Shown: positions 48,566-57,252 of the stretch, one piece after another
Position numbering within the stretch: the stretch's first letter is position 1
Layout of the letters: every line of letters starts with the position of its first letter
Assembly (NCBI GenBank): GCA_963778945.1
Contig: CAVZWL010000014.1
Coordinates: 62,001-126,000, forward strand
DNA: 64,000 nt
Reading direction: 5' to 3'
Source of the DNA: Fen-1254 sp963778945
GTDB taxonomy: Bacteria; Bacteroidota; Ignavibacteria; UBA10030
Position numbers and translations under genes: made by a program
The notes under the pieces: generated by a model
Told to the model about the DNA's origin: nothing
Databases searched by the model: none
Seen by the model: only the letters and a program-made list of their open reading frames with translations

Positions 48566-49551
48566 ATGCCGGTAGCAAGTATGCGTGAAGCGCTAAATCA
48601 GGCAATGGACGAAGAAATGTCGCGGGATGACCGCGTCTTTCTTATGGGTGAAGAAGTTGCGCAATACAACGGAGCGTATAAAGTAAGCCAGGGTTTGCTT
48701 GCAAAGTACGGCCCTGCCCGGGTGATCGATACACCTATCGCAGAATCCGGATTTGCCGGAATCGGCATCGGCGCCGCTATGGTCGGGCTCCGGCCTATTG
48801 TCGAATTTATGACCTGGAATTTTTCTCTCGTTGCATACGATCAGCTTGTCAATCACGCTGCGAAAATGCTTTCGATGTCCGGCGGAAATTATCATGTCCC
48901 GATTGTTTTCCGTGCGCCGGGGGGAGCTGCTCATAATCTTGGTGCGACACACTCGCAGGCCTCTGGAATCCCTTTTTGCACATATTCCCGGATTGAAAGT
49001 TGTTATGCCTTCGACGCCCAAAGATGCAAAAGGACTGCTTAAAACTGCAATCCGCGATAACAATCCCGTTATCTTCATCGAGAGCGAGGTTATGTACGGC
49101 GAGAAAGGAGAAATACCGGAAGGAGAATACACCATCCCCTTCGGCGTCAGGTCATGTCGTGCAGGAGGGAACCGATGTAACCATCGTCTCATGGTCAAAA
49201 ATATTGCAGCATATTACACTCAAAGCGGTTCACCGTTTGGAGGATGAAGGAATCAAAGCAGAAGTGATTGATCCCCGTACAATTCGGCCGATGGACTGGG
49301 AATTGATTTATAAATCCGTCCGAAAAACGAATCGCCTGGTCATTGTCGAGGAAGGATGGCCTTTTGCGGGAGTAGGCGCTCAAATATCGCACCAGGTTCA
49401 GCATGATTGTTTTGATAATCTGGACGCCCCCATCGAACGCGTGACACAGGAAGATGTCCCTCTTCCATATGCCCACAATCTTGAAGTTGCATCTTTGCCA
49501 AATATTCAGAAAGTTATTCGTGCGGTAAAAAAAGTAATGTATAAAGGGTAA
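48566..49551 (+). CDS. pdhB: pyruvate dehydrogenase E1 component, beta subunit, two frame breaks
   Basis: 327 residues after two corrections: one extra base near 48962 (THSQA then LESLFAHIPGLKVVMPS) and one near 49149 (YTIPFGV then GHVVQEGTDVTIVSW). N-terminal REALNQAMDEEMSRD, then GEEVAQYNGAYKVSQGL and DTPIAESGFAGIGIGAA match E1beta, and the C-terminal LEVASLPNIQKVI completes it. As a normally essential single-copy subunit flanked by intact E1alpha and E2, genuine decay is unlikely. Confidence 0.92.
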
Positions 49552-49562
49552 GGAAAAACAGG

Positions 49563-50780
49563 ATGGCTGCGAAAATTTTGATGCCGAAGCTCAGCGATAC
49601 GATGACGGAAGGAATCATTCTTAAATGGCTGAAAAAAGAAGGGGATTCCATCAAGCAGGGGGAAATTCTCGTTGAGATTGAATCCGATAAGGCAGACATG
49701 GAACTCGAGGCCTATGATTCCGGTATTCTGAGAAAAATTTTAATACCGGCAGGCGGCAAAGCCCCTATCGGCGAACTTATTGGTATAATAGGTGAAGCAG
49801 ATGAAGATATCGCTTCCCTTATCGGAACCGTACTTGCAGATGCACCGGCACAACATAAAACCGGCGATTTTAAAAACCAACCGGAAACGCTTGCTTCGAC
49901 GACCGAAATCCAGGCAAACTCGCCTGGCAGCCGTATCAAAGCTTCTCCGGTTGCACGCAAAATTGCCAGTGAGAAAAAAATAGACCTGCGCACTACGACA
50001 GGCACCGGACCCGAAGGAAGGATCATAAAACGCGATGTCGAGGGGATCTCTGCCTCTTCGTCTGCAAGACCCGCCGCACAATCTATATCGGTTTTTTCCA
50101 GCGGATATAAAGATGTGGAACTCTCACTTATTCGGAAAACGATTGCAAAACGCATGCAGGAGAGCAAACAGCAGGTGCCTCATTTCTATGTTACGATCGA
50201 AATCGATATGGATCCTGCAATTTCTTTTCGCGGCCAATACATTGAGAGTACAGGCATAAAAATTAGTTTTACTGATATCCTGGTCAAGGCGGCATCTCTT
50301 GCACTCCTTAAGAATCCCGCTCTCAATGCATCATATATCGGTTCGGCTATGCGGCAATTCAGCGAGACCCACATTGCCGTTGCAGTAGCGCTCGATGAAG
50401 GCCTGGTCACTCCTGTTTTGAGAAATTGCGAGAGAAAGTCTGTCGCACAATTGAATGCGGAACTGCGCGATCTTGCCGGACGTGCGCGCAGTCGAAAATT
50501 AAAACCTGAAGAATATCAAGGCGGAACATTTACCATCAGCAATCTCGGTATGTTCGGTGTCGAAGATTTTATAGCGATTGTCAACCCACCGGAAGGGGCG
50601 ATTCTGGCTGTTGGAGCTATTCTTGAAAAGCCTGTCGTTAAAAACGGAACAATCGTTATCGGGCATATCATGAAACTCACGCTTTCTTCCGATCACCGCA
50701 TCATTGATGGAGCGGTCGCGGCAAGATTCCTGCAAGACCTGAAAAAGCTTCTTGAAAACCCTCTTTCTGTCTTTCTCTAA
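49563..50780 (+). CDS. pdhC: dihydrolipoamide acetyltransferase (E2)
   Basis: 405 residues. One lipoyl domain with the lipoylated lysine K43 in ESDKADMELEA; a linker; a peripheral-subunit-binding domain (KASPVARKIASEKKIDL near 121, GTGPEGRIIKRDVE near 145); and the trimeric catalytic domain ending with the active-site SSDHRIIDGAVAARFL near 380. Transfers acetyl from E1 to CoA. Starts 11 bases after pdhB and is followed by a strong terminator. Confidence 0.95.
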   Translation: MAAKILMPKLSDTMTEGIILKWLKKEGDSIKQGEILVEIESDKADMELEAYDSGILRKILIPAGGKAPIGELIGIIGEADEDIASLIGTVLADAPAQHKTGDFKNQPETLASTTEIQANSPGSRIKASPVARKIASEKKIDLRTTTGTGPEGRIIKRDVEGISASSSARPAAQSISVFSSGYKDVELSLIRKTIAKRMQESKQQVPHFYVTIEIDMDPAISFRGQYIESTGIKISFTDILVKAASLALLKNPALNASYIGSAMRQFSETHIAVAVALDEGLVTPVLRNCERKSVAQLNAELRDLAGRARSRKLKPEEYQGGTFTISNLGMFGVEDFIAIVNPPEGAILAVGAILEKPVVKNGTIVIGHIMKLTLSSDHRIIDGAVAARFLQDLKKLLENPLSVFL

Positions 50781-50796
50781 CAATTACTCGACAAAT

Positions 50797-50830
50797 AAAA
50801 ACCCGCTTTCCTCAGGAAGAGCGGGTTTTT
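50797..50830. terminator. bidirectional intrinsic terminator
   Basis: Stem AAAACCCGCT...AGCGGGTTTT with a TTCC/GGAA inner helix and TCA loop. It is T-rich on the 3' side in both directions, and lies between the convergent pdh operon and the lytic transglycosylase gene. Confidence 0.9.
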
Positions 50831-50868
50831 ATAAAATCTGCAAAAAATGATCGAGCTTTTCCGAGGAA

Positions 50869-53244
50869 TCAGGACTCTGATTTTCCAGGAATTTTAAGCA
50901 CTTGGCCGATTTTTATTTTATTACTCCTCAGCCCATTTGCTTTTTTTAGTCTTTTTATATCGATACCGTAATGCTGTGCAATAAGAAAAATAGTCTCTCC
51001 CCTCTTTACTTTATGTGTCGGTGCAAAAAGTCCCTTGCTTGAAGTCTTAATGACAGTCGAATGGTTCCCCGCAATAAGCTTAGGACTCGAAGCTATAATT
51101 TTCCCCTTCTCATCAGTTTTATCGTAAATTTCGATCGTCTGGCCGGCTTTAATCCTCGAGGTTCTTAAATTATTCCACCGCTTAAGGTCTGCTATTGAAA
51201 CTTCGTAGATCCTGGCAATTTTATCCAGAGATTCACCCGATTTTACTTTGTGTTGAATCCAGTCAGGAGATGTAATCTTGGCGCTTCCTGAATTGCTGAG
51301 GGGGGCGGTTCCTTCATCAGATTCCGCATTTACCTTTTTTTGTTTTTCGCTGAAGGCCAATTTATCTATTTTTTTCATGGCCTGAACTTTTGAATTCGGA
51401 ATCCATAACTCCAAAGCCTGACCCGGGCGGATATAGCTTCCATATGAGATATCGTTCCAGTTTCTTATATCGCTCGCTCGAACACCGTACCATTCCGCGA
51501 TATGCCCCATCGTATCTCCGCGTTTCACATGATAAACGATTTTTCCGCGGCCTTTCGGCTGTTCCAATTCATCCCGGCTCACTCTCACCTGCCTTCGGGC
51601 ACCCGATTGTTTGGCTTGAGCGATAACTTTTGCCGCAGAGAGATTTATTCCTCTTATTTGCGGAGTATAGTCGAACGGCGTCTTTTCATCCCCTATGTCT
51701 TTAGGAATAGGAATGGCTAATGCGGTTCCAATTTTTAACCTCTTATATGAACTTATATTGTTCACTTCTTTGATCAACGAAACACTCATTGAATACTGCC
51801 GCGCGATAGACGAAAGAGTTTCTTTCCGTTTCACCGTGTGAATCACCCAGTCTTTTTTTTCTTCTTTAGGAATGGACACATATTGAGCACGGAACGCATC
51901 CTTTCTCCCGGCAGGGATACGGAACCGGTATCCGCTGACACCCGGAGGTGTACACCAGCGGAGCAATTCAGGATTGAGATACTGTATCGTATCGAGTGTC
52001 GTTCCGGCGCATTTTGCAAGCGCTCGAAGATCGACGCAATCATTGACTTCGACGACATCGAACGCCAGCGAATCCGCTTTGAGCGTGTCTGTAAAACCGT
52101 AGCTTTTCGGATTCATAGCCATGCGCGTGACTGCGATATATTGCGGAACATAATTCCGGGTCTGCCGCGGCAAATAACGCCGCATCTCCCAAAAATCGCT
52201 GCTTCCGCTCCTTCGCATAGCCCGGAAAACTCTTCCCGCACCGGCATTGTAGGATGCCAGAACGAGATTCCAATCGCTCAATTCAGAGTACAATTCCTTA
52301 AGATGCCTGGCCGCTGCTCGAGTCTCTTTTTCAAAATCTCTTCTCTCGTCGTACCACCAATTCGAACGCAACCCATAAAGAGAACCGGTGCCTTTCATAA
52401 ACTGCCATAGCCCCACCGCACGAGCCCATGACCGCGCATCCGTCCGAAGTCCGCTCTCTGTCATCGAAAGATAGACCAGTTCTTCCGGAGTCCCCTCTTC
52501 GCGGAATATCCTTTTCATCATCGGCACATATCTTCCTGAAAGGAAAAGCCACCGATCCATGTAATGCCTTCCGCGTTCCATAAAGAATTTTTCGGCACGT
52601 TCTACATATTCGTTGGAAGGGAGCGGAACTTGTGTCCCTATAATCTCAGGCGCGGGAACGACAACTTTCGAAGTGTCTGTTTCATCGACAACCTGATTCA
52701 GCTTTTCACGCAATGCATAGAGAGACGCATAGGGTGAAAGTGTATCGATTGCTGCGATATATTTTTCGTAATCTTCGACGATGCTGTTGCTGAGATCGAC
52801 GAACTCCTGATTCGTGTCGATTCCCGGGAAATCGCTCAGTTCATTGAGAATCTGAATGGAATTTTCAAAATCGATTTCTGAATTCGACGTGTCTTCTACT
52901 TCCTGGGCTCTCAGTGCGGCCAGATATTGTACACGCGCCTGCTCAAGGCGCTGCTCTATAAATTCATCATCCCCGGAAGTCGAATCCGCATAAACAGAAT
53001 CTGCTGCCAATTCAGACGGGCTTTCTTTCAGCGCTGCAGGTTGAGCGGCAGAGGAATCATATTTGTGATGGTGTTGATGCATTGCGAGGAGTGGAGCTTT
53101 GTGAAGAGTAGTATCGTTAACCGGAATTGAAGACTTTGCTGCCGAGAGCGGCCTGATCTCAGACGATTTTTCGTTGACAACGGCTTGCTTAGGCGCACAA
53201 CTTAAAGCTATACATGAGATAAACGCTAAATACTTGCAATACAT
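50869..53244 (-). CDS. membrane-bound lytic murein transglycosylase, MltD type, four LysM domains
   Basis: 791 residues from the ATG at 53244. Lipoprotein signal with lipobox ALSC (Cys near 16). An SLT domain has the catalytic glutamate in YLSMTESGLRTDARS near 265, AVGLWQFM near 285 and SYNAGAGRVFRAM near 345. Four LysM repeats follow in the C-terminal half, each starting like HTVKRKETLSSIA, HVKRGDTMGHIA, HKVKSGESLDKIA and HKVKRGETIFLIA. Usual MltD has two LysM, so this is a longer version. Cleaves peptidoglycan glycan chains during wall growth or assembly of envelope machines. Confidence 0.92.
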   Translation of the reverse strand: MYCKYLAFISCIALSCAPKQAVVNEKSSEIRPLSAAKSSIPVNDTTLHKAPLLAMHQHHHKYDSSAAQPAALKESPSELAADSVYADSTSGDDEFIEQRLEQARVQYLAALRAQEVEDTSNSEIDFENSIQILNELSDFPGIDTNQEFVDLSNSIVEDYEKYIAAIDTLSPYASLYALREKLNQVVDETDTSKVVVPAPEIIGTQVPLPSNEYVERAEKFFMERGRHYMDRWLFLSGRYVPMMKRIFREEGTPEELVYLSMTESGLRTDARSWARAVGLWQFMKGTGSLYGLRSNWWYDERRDFEKETRAAARHLKELYSELSDWNLVLASYNAGAGRVFRAMRRSGSSDFWEMRRYLPRQTRNYVPQYIAVTRMAMNPKSYGFTDTLKADSLAFDVVEVNDCVDLRALAKCAGTTLDTIQYLNPELLRWCTPPGVSGYRFRIPAGRKDAFRAQYVSIPKEEKKDWVIHTVKRKETLSSIARQYSMSVSLIKEVNNISSYKRLKIGTALAIPIPKDIGDEKTPFDYTPQIRGINLSAAKVIAQAKQSGARRQVRVSRDELEQPKGRGKIVYHVKRGDTMGHIAEWYGVRASDIRNWNDISYGSYIRPGQALELWIPNSKVQAMKKIDKLAFSEKQKKVNAESDEGTAPLSNSGSAKITSPDWIQHKVKSGESLDKIARIYEVSIADLKRWNNLRTSRIKAGQTIEIYDKTDEKGKIIASSPKLIAGNHSTVIKTSSKGLFAPTHKVKRGETIFLIAQHYGIDIKRLKKANGLRSNKIKIGQVLKIPGKSES

Positions 53245-53338
53245 CAAACTCTGCTTGCCCTTTGCCTATCGATTGAGAATTTCTTTAAAGATACGAGAAT
53301 AGTGCCACGGAAGCAAGGAGAAGAGACAGAATAATCTT

Positions 53339-54844
53339 TTACAGAGCAAGAGCCATGACCAGGCAGCCCGTTAGAGCACAGCAATAATTAACGATCTCGT
53401 TATCGATCCAGATGAGTCCCCCGATATGATCGGCAGGCAGCTCGCAGTGTATTTTCTTTTCTGTTATTTTTTTGCAATTTGTGCACTGGAACGCCGCTTG
53501 AATGGTTCCGCCGAGAACGCTGTCGATAGCGCTCCCAAGAACACCGGAAATAACGATGAGTTCGCTGATCCTGATATTTTGAGTCCATTGGTACGCAAGA
53601 GCGCTCAACAGACAGCATCCAAGGCACCCTCCGATGAACCCGAGCATCGAAACTCCTCCGTTTGATCCTTGTTCAACACGGTTCCATGATGTCAGCGAAT
53701 ATGTTTTTGTTTTTCGTAAAAGACCGATCTCGCTCCCCCACGTATCTGCCGTCACTGCTGCGATGGATCCGACATAAAGCGGATAAAAATCATAGCTCGG
53801 AAAAACGACGTGGAGCGCAATCAACAGTCCTCCGATTCCTCCATTTGCGGCAACCTGAGTATAATCCCGCACACTCGATTTCTTGTAGAGCCCCTCGTAG
53901 CGCGCCTTCCGTTTTTTTCCAATTTTCGAAAGCAAACTTGAAACGAAAAAAAAGAAGAGGATTGGAACTGCCCACTTCCATCCCCCGATTCCAAAAATAA
54001 CGACTGCCAAAAGGGCGGTTGCGACGGCCCCGCTGATCGAAAGAAATTTTGCTCTCCATGAAACCACAGCTATACAGATCGCAAAAACTGCCGCTGTAAA
54101 AACCTGCTTCGGAAGTATGCCGGTTTCGGGAATCAAAATACAAGCAAGCAGAAGTCCCGAAGAAACAGGCACCGTAAAGTTGTCCCATCCTCCCGAGGAA
54201 AGCCCTTCCCATGCAGCCGCAGTAAAAGCAATCACAAACGACGCCTGCAGCAGCGCCGGCCATGAGAGTTCATTCTGTGCATAATATTTCAGCCCTCCGA
54301 AAACGCACACGAAAGAGACGATAAACATAGCGGCGGATCCTTCGAGGGATTTTTTATCCGATGAAAGGATGTAATAATGCGGAGAACGCACTGCTCCGCC
54401 GATAATCGCCGCAGACCCGTCTCCAAGCGCCATCACCAACATTGCAATCGCAGGAATTTCCGGGTGACGGTCCCAGAAGAAAAAAACGAGAAGGACGAAC
54501 GAAACAGGATACAGCACCGTGCCCAAAGAATGCCTATCCGTCCCATGCATCCCGGCAAGCCATTCCATCCGGAGAGCCGCTGAATTAACCAGAATAAAAA
54601 TGAAGCCAAGCACGAGCATAGGCAGGGCATGGACAATGATGTTCGGCAGGAAAAAAATAATGAGACCGATTGAAACATGAACAAACTTGCGGGAGAATTC
54701 AGGCGAGAGTTTCAATATCGCACGGAAGATCTCTGCAAGGCCGACGCAAAGAAGCATCCCCAGAAAAACAAAAACAAAAATCCTCCATTCCGGCATTTGC
54801 TGCAAATATCCGAAATATTGCCCGTTAAGAGCCAGACGCATCAT
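53339..54844 (-). CDS. fused isoprenol kinase-like: dolichol/phytol kinase (VTE5-like) + DUF92 (VTE6-like)
   Basis: 501 residues from the ATG at 54844 (GGAG nine bases upstream; overlaps holA by 20 bases). The polytopic N-terminal half carries motifs of the phosphatidate cytidylyltransferase/dolichol-kinase superfamily: SRKFVHVSIGL near residue 45, ALGDGSAAIIGG near 138 and KKSLEGSAAMF near 163. The second half, from about residue 250, is DUF92/TIGR00297: KARYEGLYKKSSVRDYTQVAANGG near 310, TADTWGSEIGLL near 360, GGVSMLGFIGG near 397 and a CXXC cluster (QCTNCKK). In plants VTE5 and VTE6 sequentially phosphorylate phytol to phytyl diphosphate. A fusion implies the same two-step role on an isoprenoid alcohol here (inference). 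Confidence 0.82.
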   Translation of the reverse strand: MMRLALNGQYFGYLQQMPEWRIFVFVFLGMLLCVGLAEIFRAILKLSPEFSRKFVHVSIGLIIFFLPNIIVHALPMLVLGFIFILVNSAALRMEWLAGMHGTDRHSLGTVLYPVSFVLLVFFFWDRHPEIPAIAMLVMALGDGSAAIIGGAVRSPHYYILSSDKKSLEGSAAMFIVSFVCVFGGLKYYAQNELSWPALLQASFVIAFTAAAWEGLSSGGWDNFTVPVSSGLLLACILIPETGILPKQVFTAAVFAICIAVVSWRAKFLSISGAVATALLAVVIFGIGGWKWAVPILFFFFVSSLLSKIGKKRKARYEGLYKKSSVRDYTQVAANGGIGGLLIALHVVFPSYDFYPLYVGSIAAVTADTWGSEIGLLRKTKTYSLTSWNRVEQGSNGGVSMLGFIGGCLGCCLLSALAYQWTQNIRISELIVISGVLGSAIDSVLGGTIQAAFQCTNCKKITEKKIHCELPADHIGGLIWIDNEIVNYCCALTGCLVMALAL

Positions 54845-55901
54845 TATGCAATACTCCGCTCTTTTTGTTTTCAGACCGGGCACAGGAATAAATCATCAGC
54901 GTCATACACGCCAGCGGATCAGGAGATGTCGACTTGAGATCAATGTCGGCCTGCAGAAGGGCTTTGAATGCCGATCCAAACCGATCCGGAGAAAATTTTT
55001 GAGATGCTGCAAGGTATTCCTTCAGAAAATACGGGGAAATTTTTACTTCACCGGCGATGATATTTTCTGCAGTGCCGTGCATTCGAAGTTCCTGTATCTT
55101 CCACAAAGCCGAAAAATATCGTGTAAGCATAATGATGATCCCCTGCGGAGATTCACCGGCTTCGATCATCCGTTGAAGGATCGTAAGCGATTTCTGCAAA
55201 TCTGCCCGGCCTATGGCATTCTGCAGATCGAAAATGGAATTTCCTCTGGTCACTCCGACGACATGAACGATATCGTCTGCGGTAATTCGTTTCCGAACGG
55301 AAATATAGGTAAACAGTTTTTCAAGTTCGTTATTTAAAACTCTCAGCGAGTTCCCTGCATTGGCGTGAAGCAATCGGCAGGCCTCAGCATCGATGGACTT
55401 CCCGAAAGAACCGCAGCGCGATTCTATCCATCCCGGAATACGGTCATCATAAAAGGGAGCGAATTCAAAAACCACTCCCATTTTTTTCAATTCGTTAAAC
55501 GGCTTCGTTCTAAAATCCGGTTTTTCAGCAACCAAAATAAGGCACGTCGTTTCGAGCGGTTTTTGGACATATGCCGACAAAGCCGATCGCGCCGTTTCAC
55601 TTCCTGCCATCGCATCGAAATCTTTGATAACAACAATACGGCGTTCACTCATCATCGGATACGCCGCCGCATGCGCCAGGGCTTCTTTTACGCCGACTTT
55701 TTCACCATCCAGCACGTCAAGATTAAACGATCGAGTATCGGGCGTCAGAAGATCGCCGATGATCGAATGCATGCATTCATCGATGAGAAAATCTTCTGCT
55801 CCGACAAAAAGATAAACCGGACCGTATTCCTTTCCCTTTGTCTGCAATGAAAAATCCGCATAAGAGGGATATTTTTCTTTTTTCCCTTTTGACCAGGCCA
55901 T
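54825..55901 (-). CDS. holA: DNA polymerase III delta subunit
   Basis: 358 residues with the HolA pattern: YLFVGAEDFLIDECMHSI near 30, SERRIVVIKDFD near 85, a LILVAEKPDFRTKPFNELKK stretch near 122, ITADDIVHVVGVTRGNSIFDLQNAIGR near 202, and a helical C-terminal collar. The delta subunit opens the beta clamp within the clamp loader. The stop lies inside the start of the isoprenol kinase-like gene. Confidence 0.9.
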   Translation of the reverse strand: MAWSKGKKEKYPSYADFSLQTKGKEYGPVYLFVGAEDFLIDECMHSIIGDLLTPDTRSFNLDVLDGEKVGVKEALAHAAAYPMMSERRIVVIKDFDAMAGSETARSALSAYVQKPLETTCLILVAEKPDFRTKPFNELKKMGVVFEFAPFYDDRIPGWIESRCGSFGKSIDAEACRLLHANAGNSLRVLNNELEKLFTYISVRKRITADDIVHVVGVTRGNSIFDLQNAIGRADLQKSLTILQRMIEAGESPQGIIIMLTRYFSALWKIQELRMHGTAENIIAGEVKISPYFLKEYLAASQKFSPDRFGSAFKALLQADIDLKSTSPDPLACMTLMIYSCARSENKKSGVLHNDASGS

Positions 55902-55905
55902 AAAA

Positions 55906-56511
55906 TTATTTTTTAATGGTTATGCTTTTCATAAGAACATCGACCTTCGGCCTGCCGTCGGTCGGTCCCATTTCCGGGATGATCTCGACATCGGCTATCG
56001 CATCGACAACATCCATGCCTTTAATCACTTTTCCGAAAATCGAATAGCTCTTCGGCATCCACGGCGCATCTTTCAGCATGATAAAGAATTGGCTTGTATT
56101 TGTATTGGGGCCCCTGTTCGCCATTGCCAGCGTACCTCGGAGATATCCTTCCTGATACGACTGCGTCTTGGGATCGAGTTCGTCGGCAAACTCTTTTCCA
56201 TAAATGCTTCTCCCTCCTCTGCCTGTTCCGGTCGAATCTCCCCCCTGGATAACGAAACCCTTTGAAATGCGATGGAATATAATTCCATTAAAATATCCTT
56301 CTTCTGCAAGTCCGGTAAAATTTGCCACCGTTTTCGGAGCTTCGGACGAATATAATTCCACCTCTATAGTTCCTTTGGATGTCTCAATGATTGCGTTCAT
56401 AGTAATCCTCTTCTTTGTTTCACATTGGAAATGAATAATTGAGCAGAGCGTTAAAACAGAAAGCAGGAAAATCGACAGGAAGGTCTTTATCGTTTTTTTT
56501 AATTTCATCAT
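55906..56511 (-). CDS. cyclophilin-type peptidyl-prolyl isomerase, secreted lipoprotein-like
   Basis: 201 residues from the ATG at 56511, which begins a signal peptide (MMKLKKTIKTFLSIFLLSVLTLCSIIHFQC) with a possible lipobox IHFQC. A longer upstream start adds no conserved sequence. The cyclophilin core has FHRISKGFVIQGGDSTGTGRGG near 75, NTNTSQFFIMLKDAPWM near 133 and FGKVIKGMDVVDAI near 158. Catalyses prolyl isomerisation, probably in the periplasm. A second ATG just before the cyclophilin core (MNAIIETSKG) could produce a cytoplasmic form. Confidence 0.9.
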   Translation of the reverse strand: MMKLKKTIKTFLSIFLLSVLTLCSIIHFQCETKKRITMNAIIETSKGTIEVELYSSEAPKTVANFTGLAEEGYFNGIIFHRISKGFVIQGGDSTGTGRGGRSIYGKEFADELDPKTQSYQEGYLRGTLAMANRGPNTNTSQFFIMLKDAPWMPKSYSIFGKVIKGMDVVDAIADVEIIPEMGPTDGRPKVDVLMKSITIKK

Positions 56512-56528
56512 ATTCTCTTGTTGTGGAC

Positions 56529-56549
56529 TATTTACCATTCAACATTTAC
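56529..56549 (-). repeat. heptamer tandem repeat, three units
   Basis: On the minus strand three consecutive 7-base units GTAAATG, TTGAATG and GTAAATA have the same consensus as the tract at 4041-4075. They lie between the outer-membrane protein gene and the cyclophilin gene, within the leader of the latter. Confidence 0.65.
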
Positions 56550-56559
56550 TATTGAGCAT

Positions 56560-57246
56560 CTACAGTTGATAGTTAATTCCAAATTTAATCCCGGCGCTTA
56601 AAAAGCTTATTTTCGGAACAGTACCCATATATGACATTTCGGCCCCGTTCGAAGTAAAAGAACTGCCGAGGCAGCCCCGTATATCCACGGTAAGCGAACA
56701 AAAAACGTGATCGCTAAAAGCCATATCGGCAACTGCATCGGTTTTAAGTCCTAAACCGTGCGCCCGATAAATTGTCGTTTGCCCTTGATCCGGCCCCTGG
56801 CTCAAATTGCTGATATAATAACCGAAGCTTCCTCCCAGCCGAAGAAACGATCGATTCGAGCGTATCAGATAATGAAGGCTCAGAGCCGGCATTTGGAGCT
56901 GCTCTTCATAGTCCCAGATTCCAGCGCTGCCTGCCCAGGAGTGCGACCAGAGCCCGTAGCTGTATTCCAGTCCAAGCGACCATGACGAATCGATGCGAAC
57001 ATCGGCATTGAAAAAAAATTCTGAAGTCCCTATAAAACCGCCTGCTTGCTGTGCGGCAGGAATGTCGACAAATGTATTGATATAATTCCAAACGGACGGA
57101 GTCAGCAGGCCGCTTATGCCCATGCCCGCCTCGATCCGCAAATGCGTATCCGGCAAAGAATCTGCCTGGACGTCTTGTGCGGCAAGCGGCGCGGTCATAC
57201 ATACCCATAGGAGAAGATTCCTTGCCCGAAAAAAACGATGCGGCAT
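56560..57246 (-). CDS. predicted small outer-membrane beta-barrel protein
   Basis: 228 residues. A signal peptide with arginine-rich start (MPHRFFRARNLLLWVCMTAPLAAQ) precedes a Gly/aromatic-rich series of alternating strands, e.g. LRIEAGMGISGLL near 36, SWSLGLEYSYGLWSHSW near 86 and FLRLGGSFGYYISNL near 130. It ends in a typical final strand SAGIKFGINYQL. No specific family recognised. Six bases separate it from the flippase-like gene upstream in the transcript, suggesting co-transcription. Confidence 0.65.
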   Translation of the reverse strand: MPHRFFRARNLLLWVCMTAPLAAQDVQADSLPDTHLRIEAGMGISGLLTPSVWNYINTFVDIPAAQQAGGFIGTSEFFFNADVRIDSSWSLGLEYSYGLWSHSWAGSAGIWDYEEQLQMPALSLHYLIRSNRSFLRLGGSFGYYISNLSQGPDQGQTTIYRAHGLGLKTDAVADMAFSDHVFCSLTVDIRGCLGSSFTSNGAEMSYMGTVPKISFLSAGIKFGINYQL

Positions 57247-57252
57247 AGAGCT

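Noticed and set aside
13398..49150. Programmed +1 frameshifting as a shared recoding system
   Set aside because: The break sites have no common slippery heptamer, stop-codon context or downstream structure, both +1 and -1 occur, and several sit in plain homopolymers. Consensus error is simpler.
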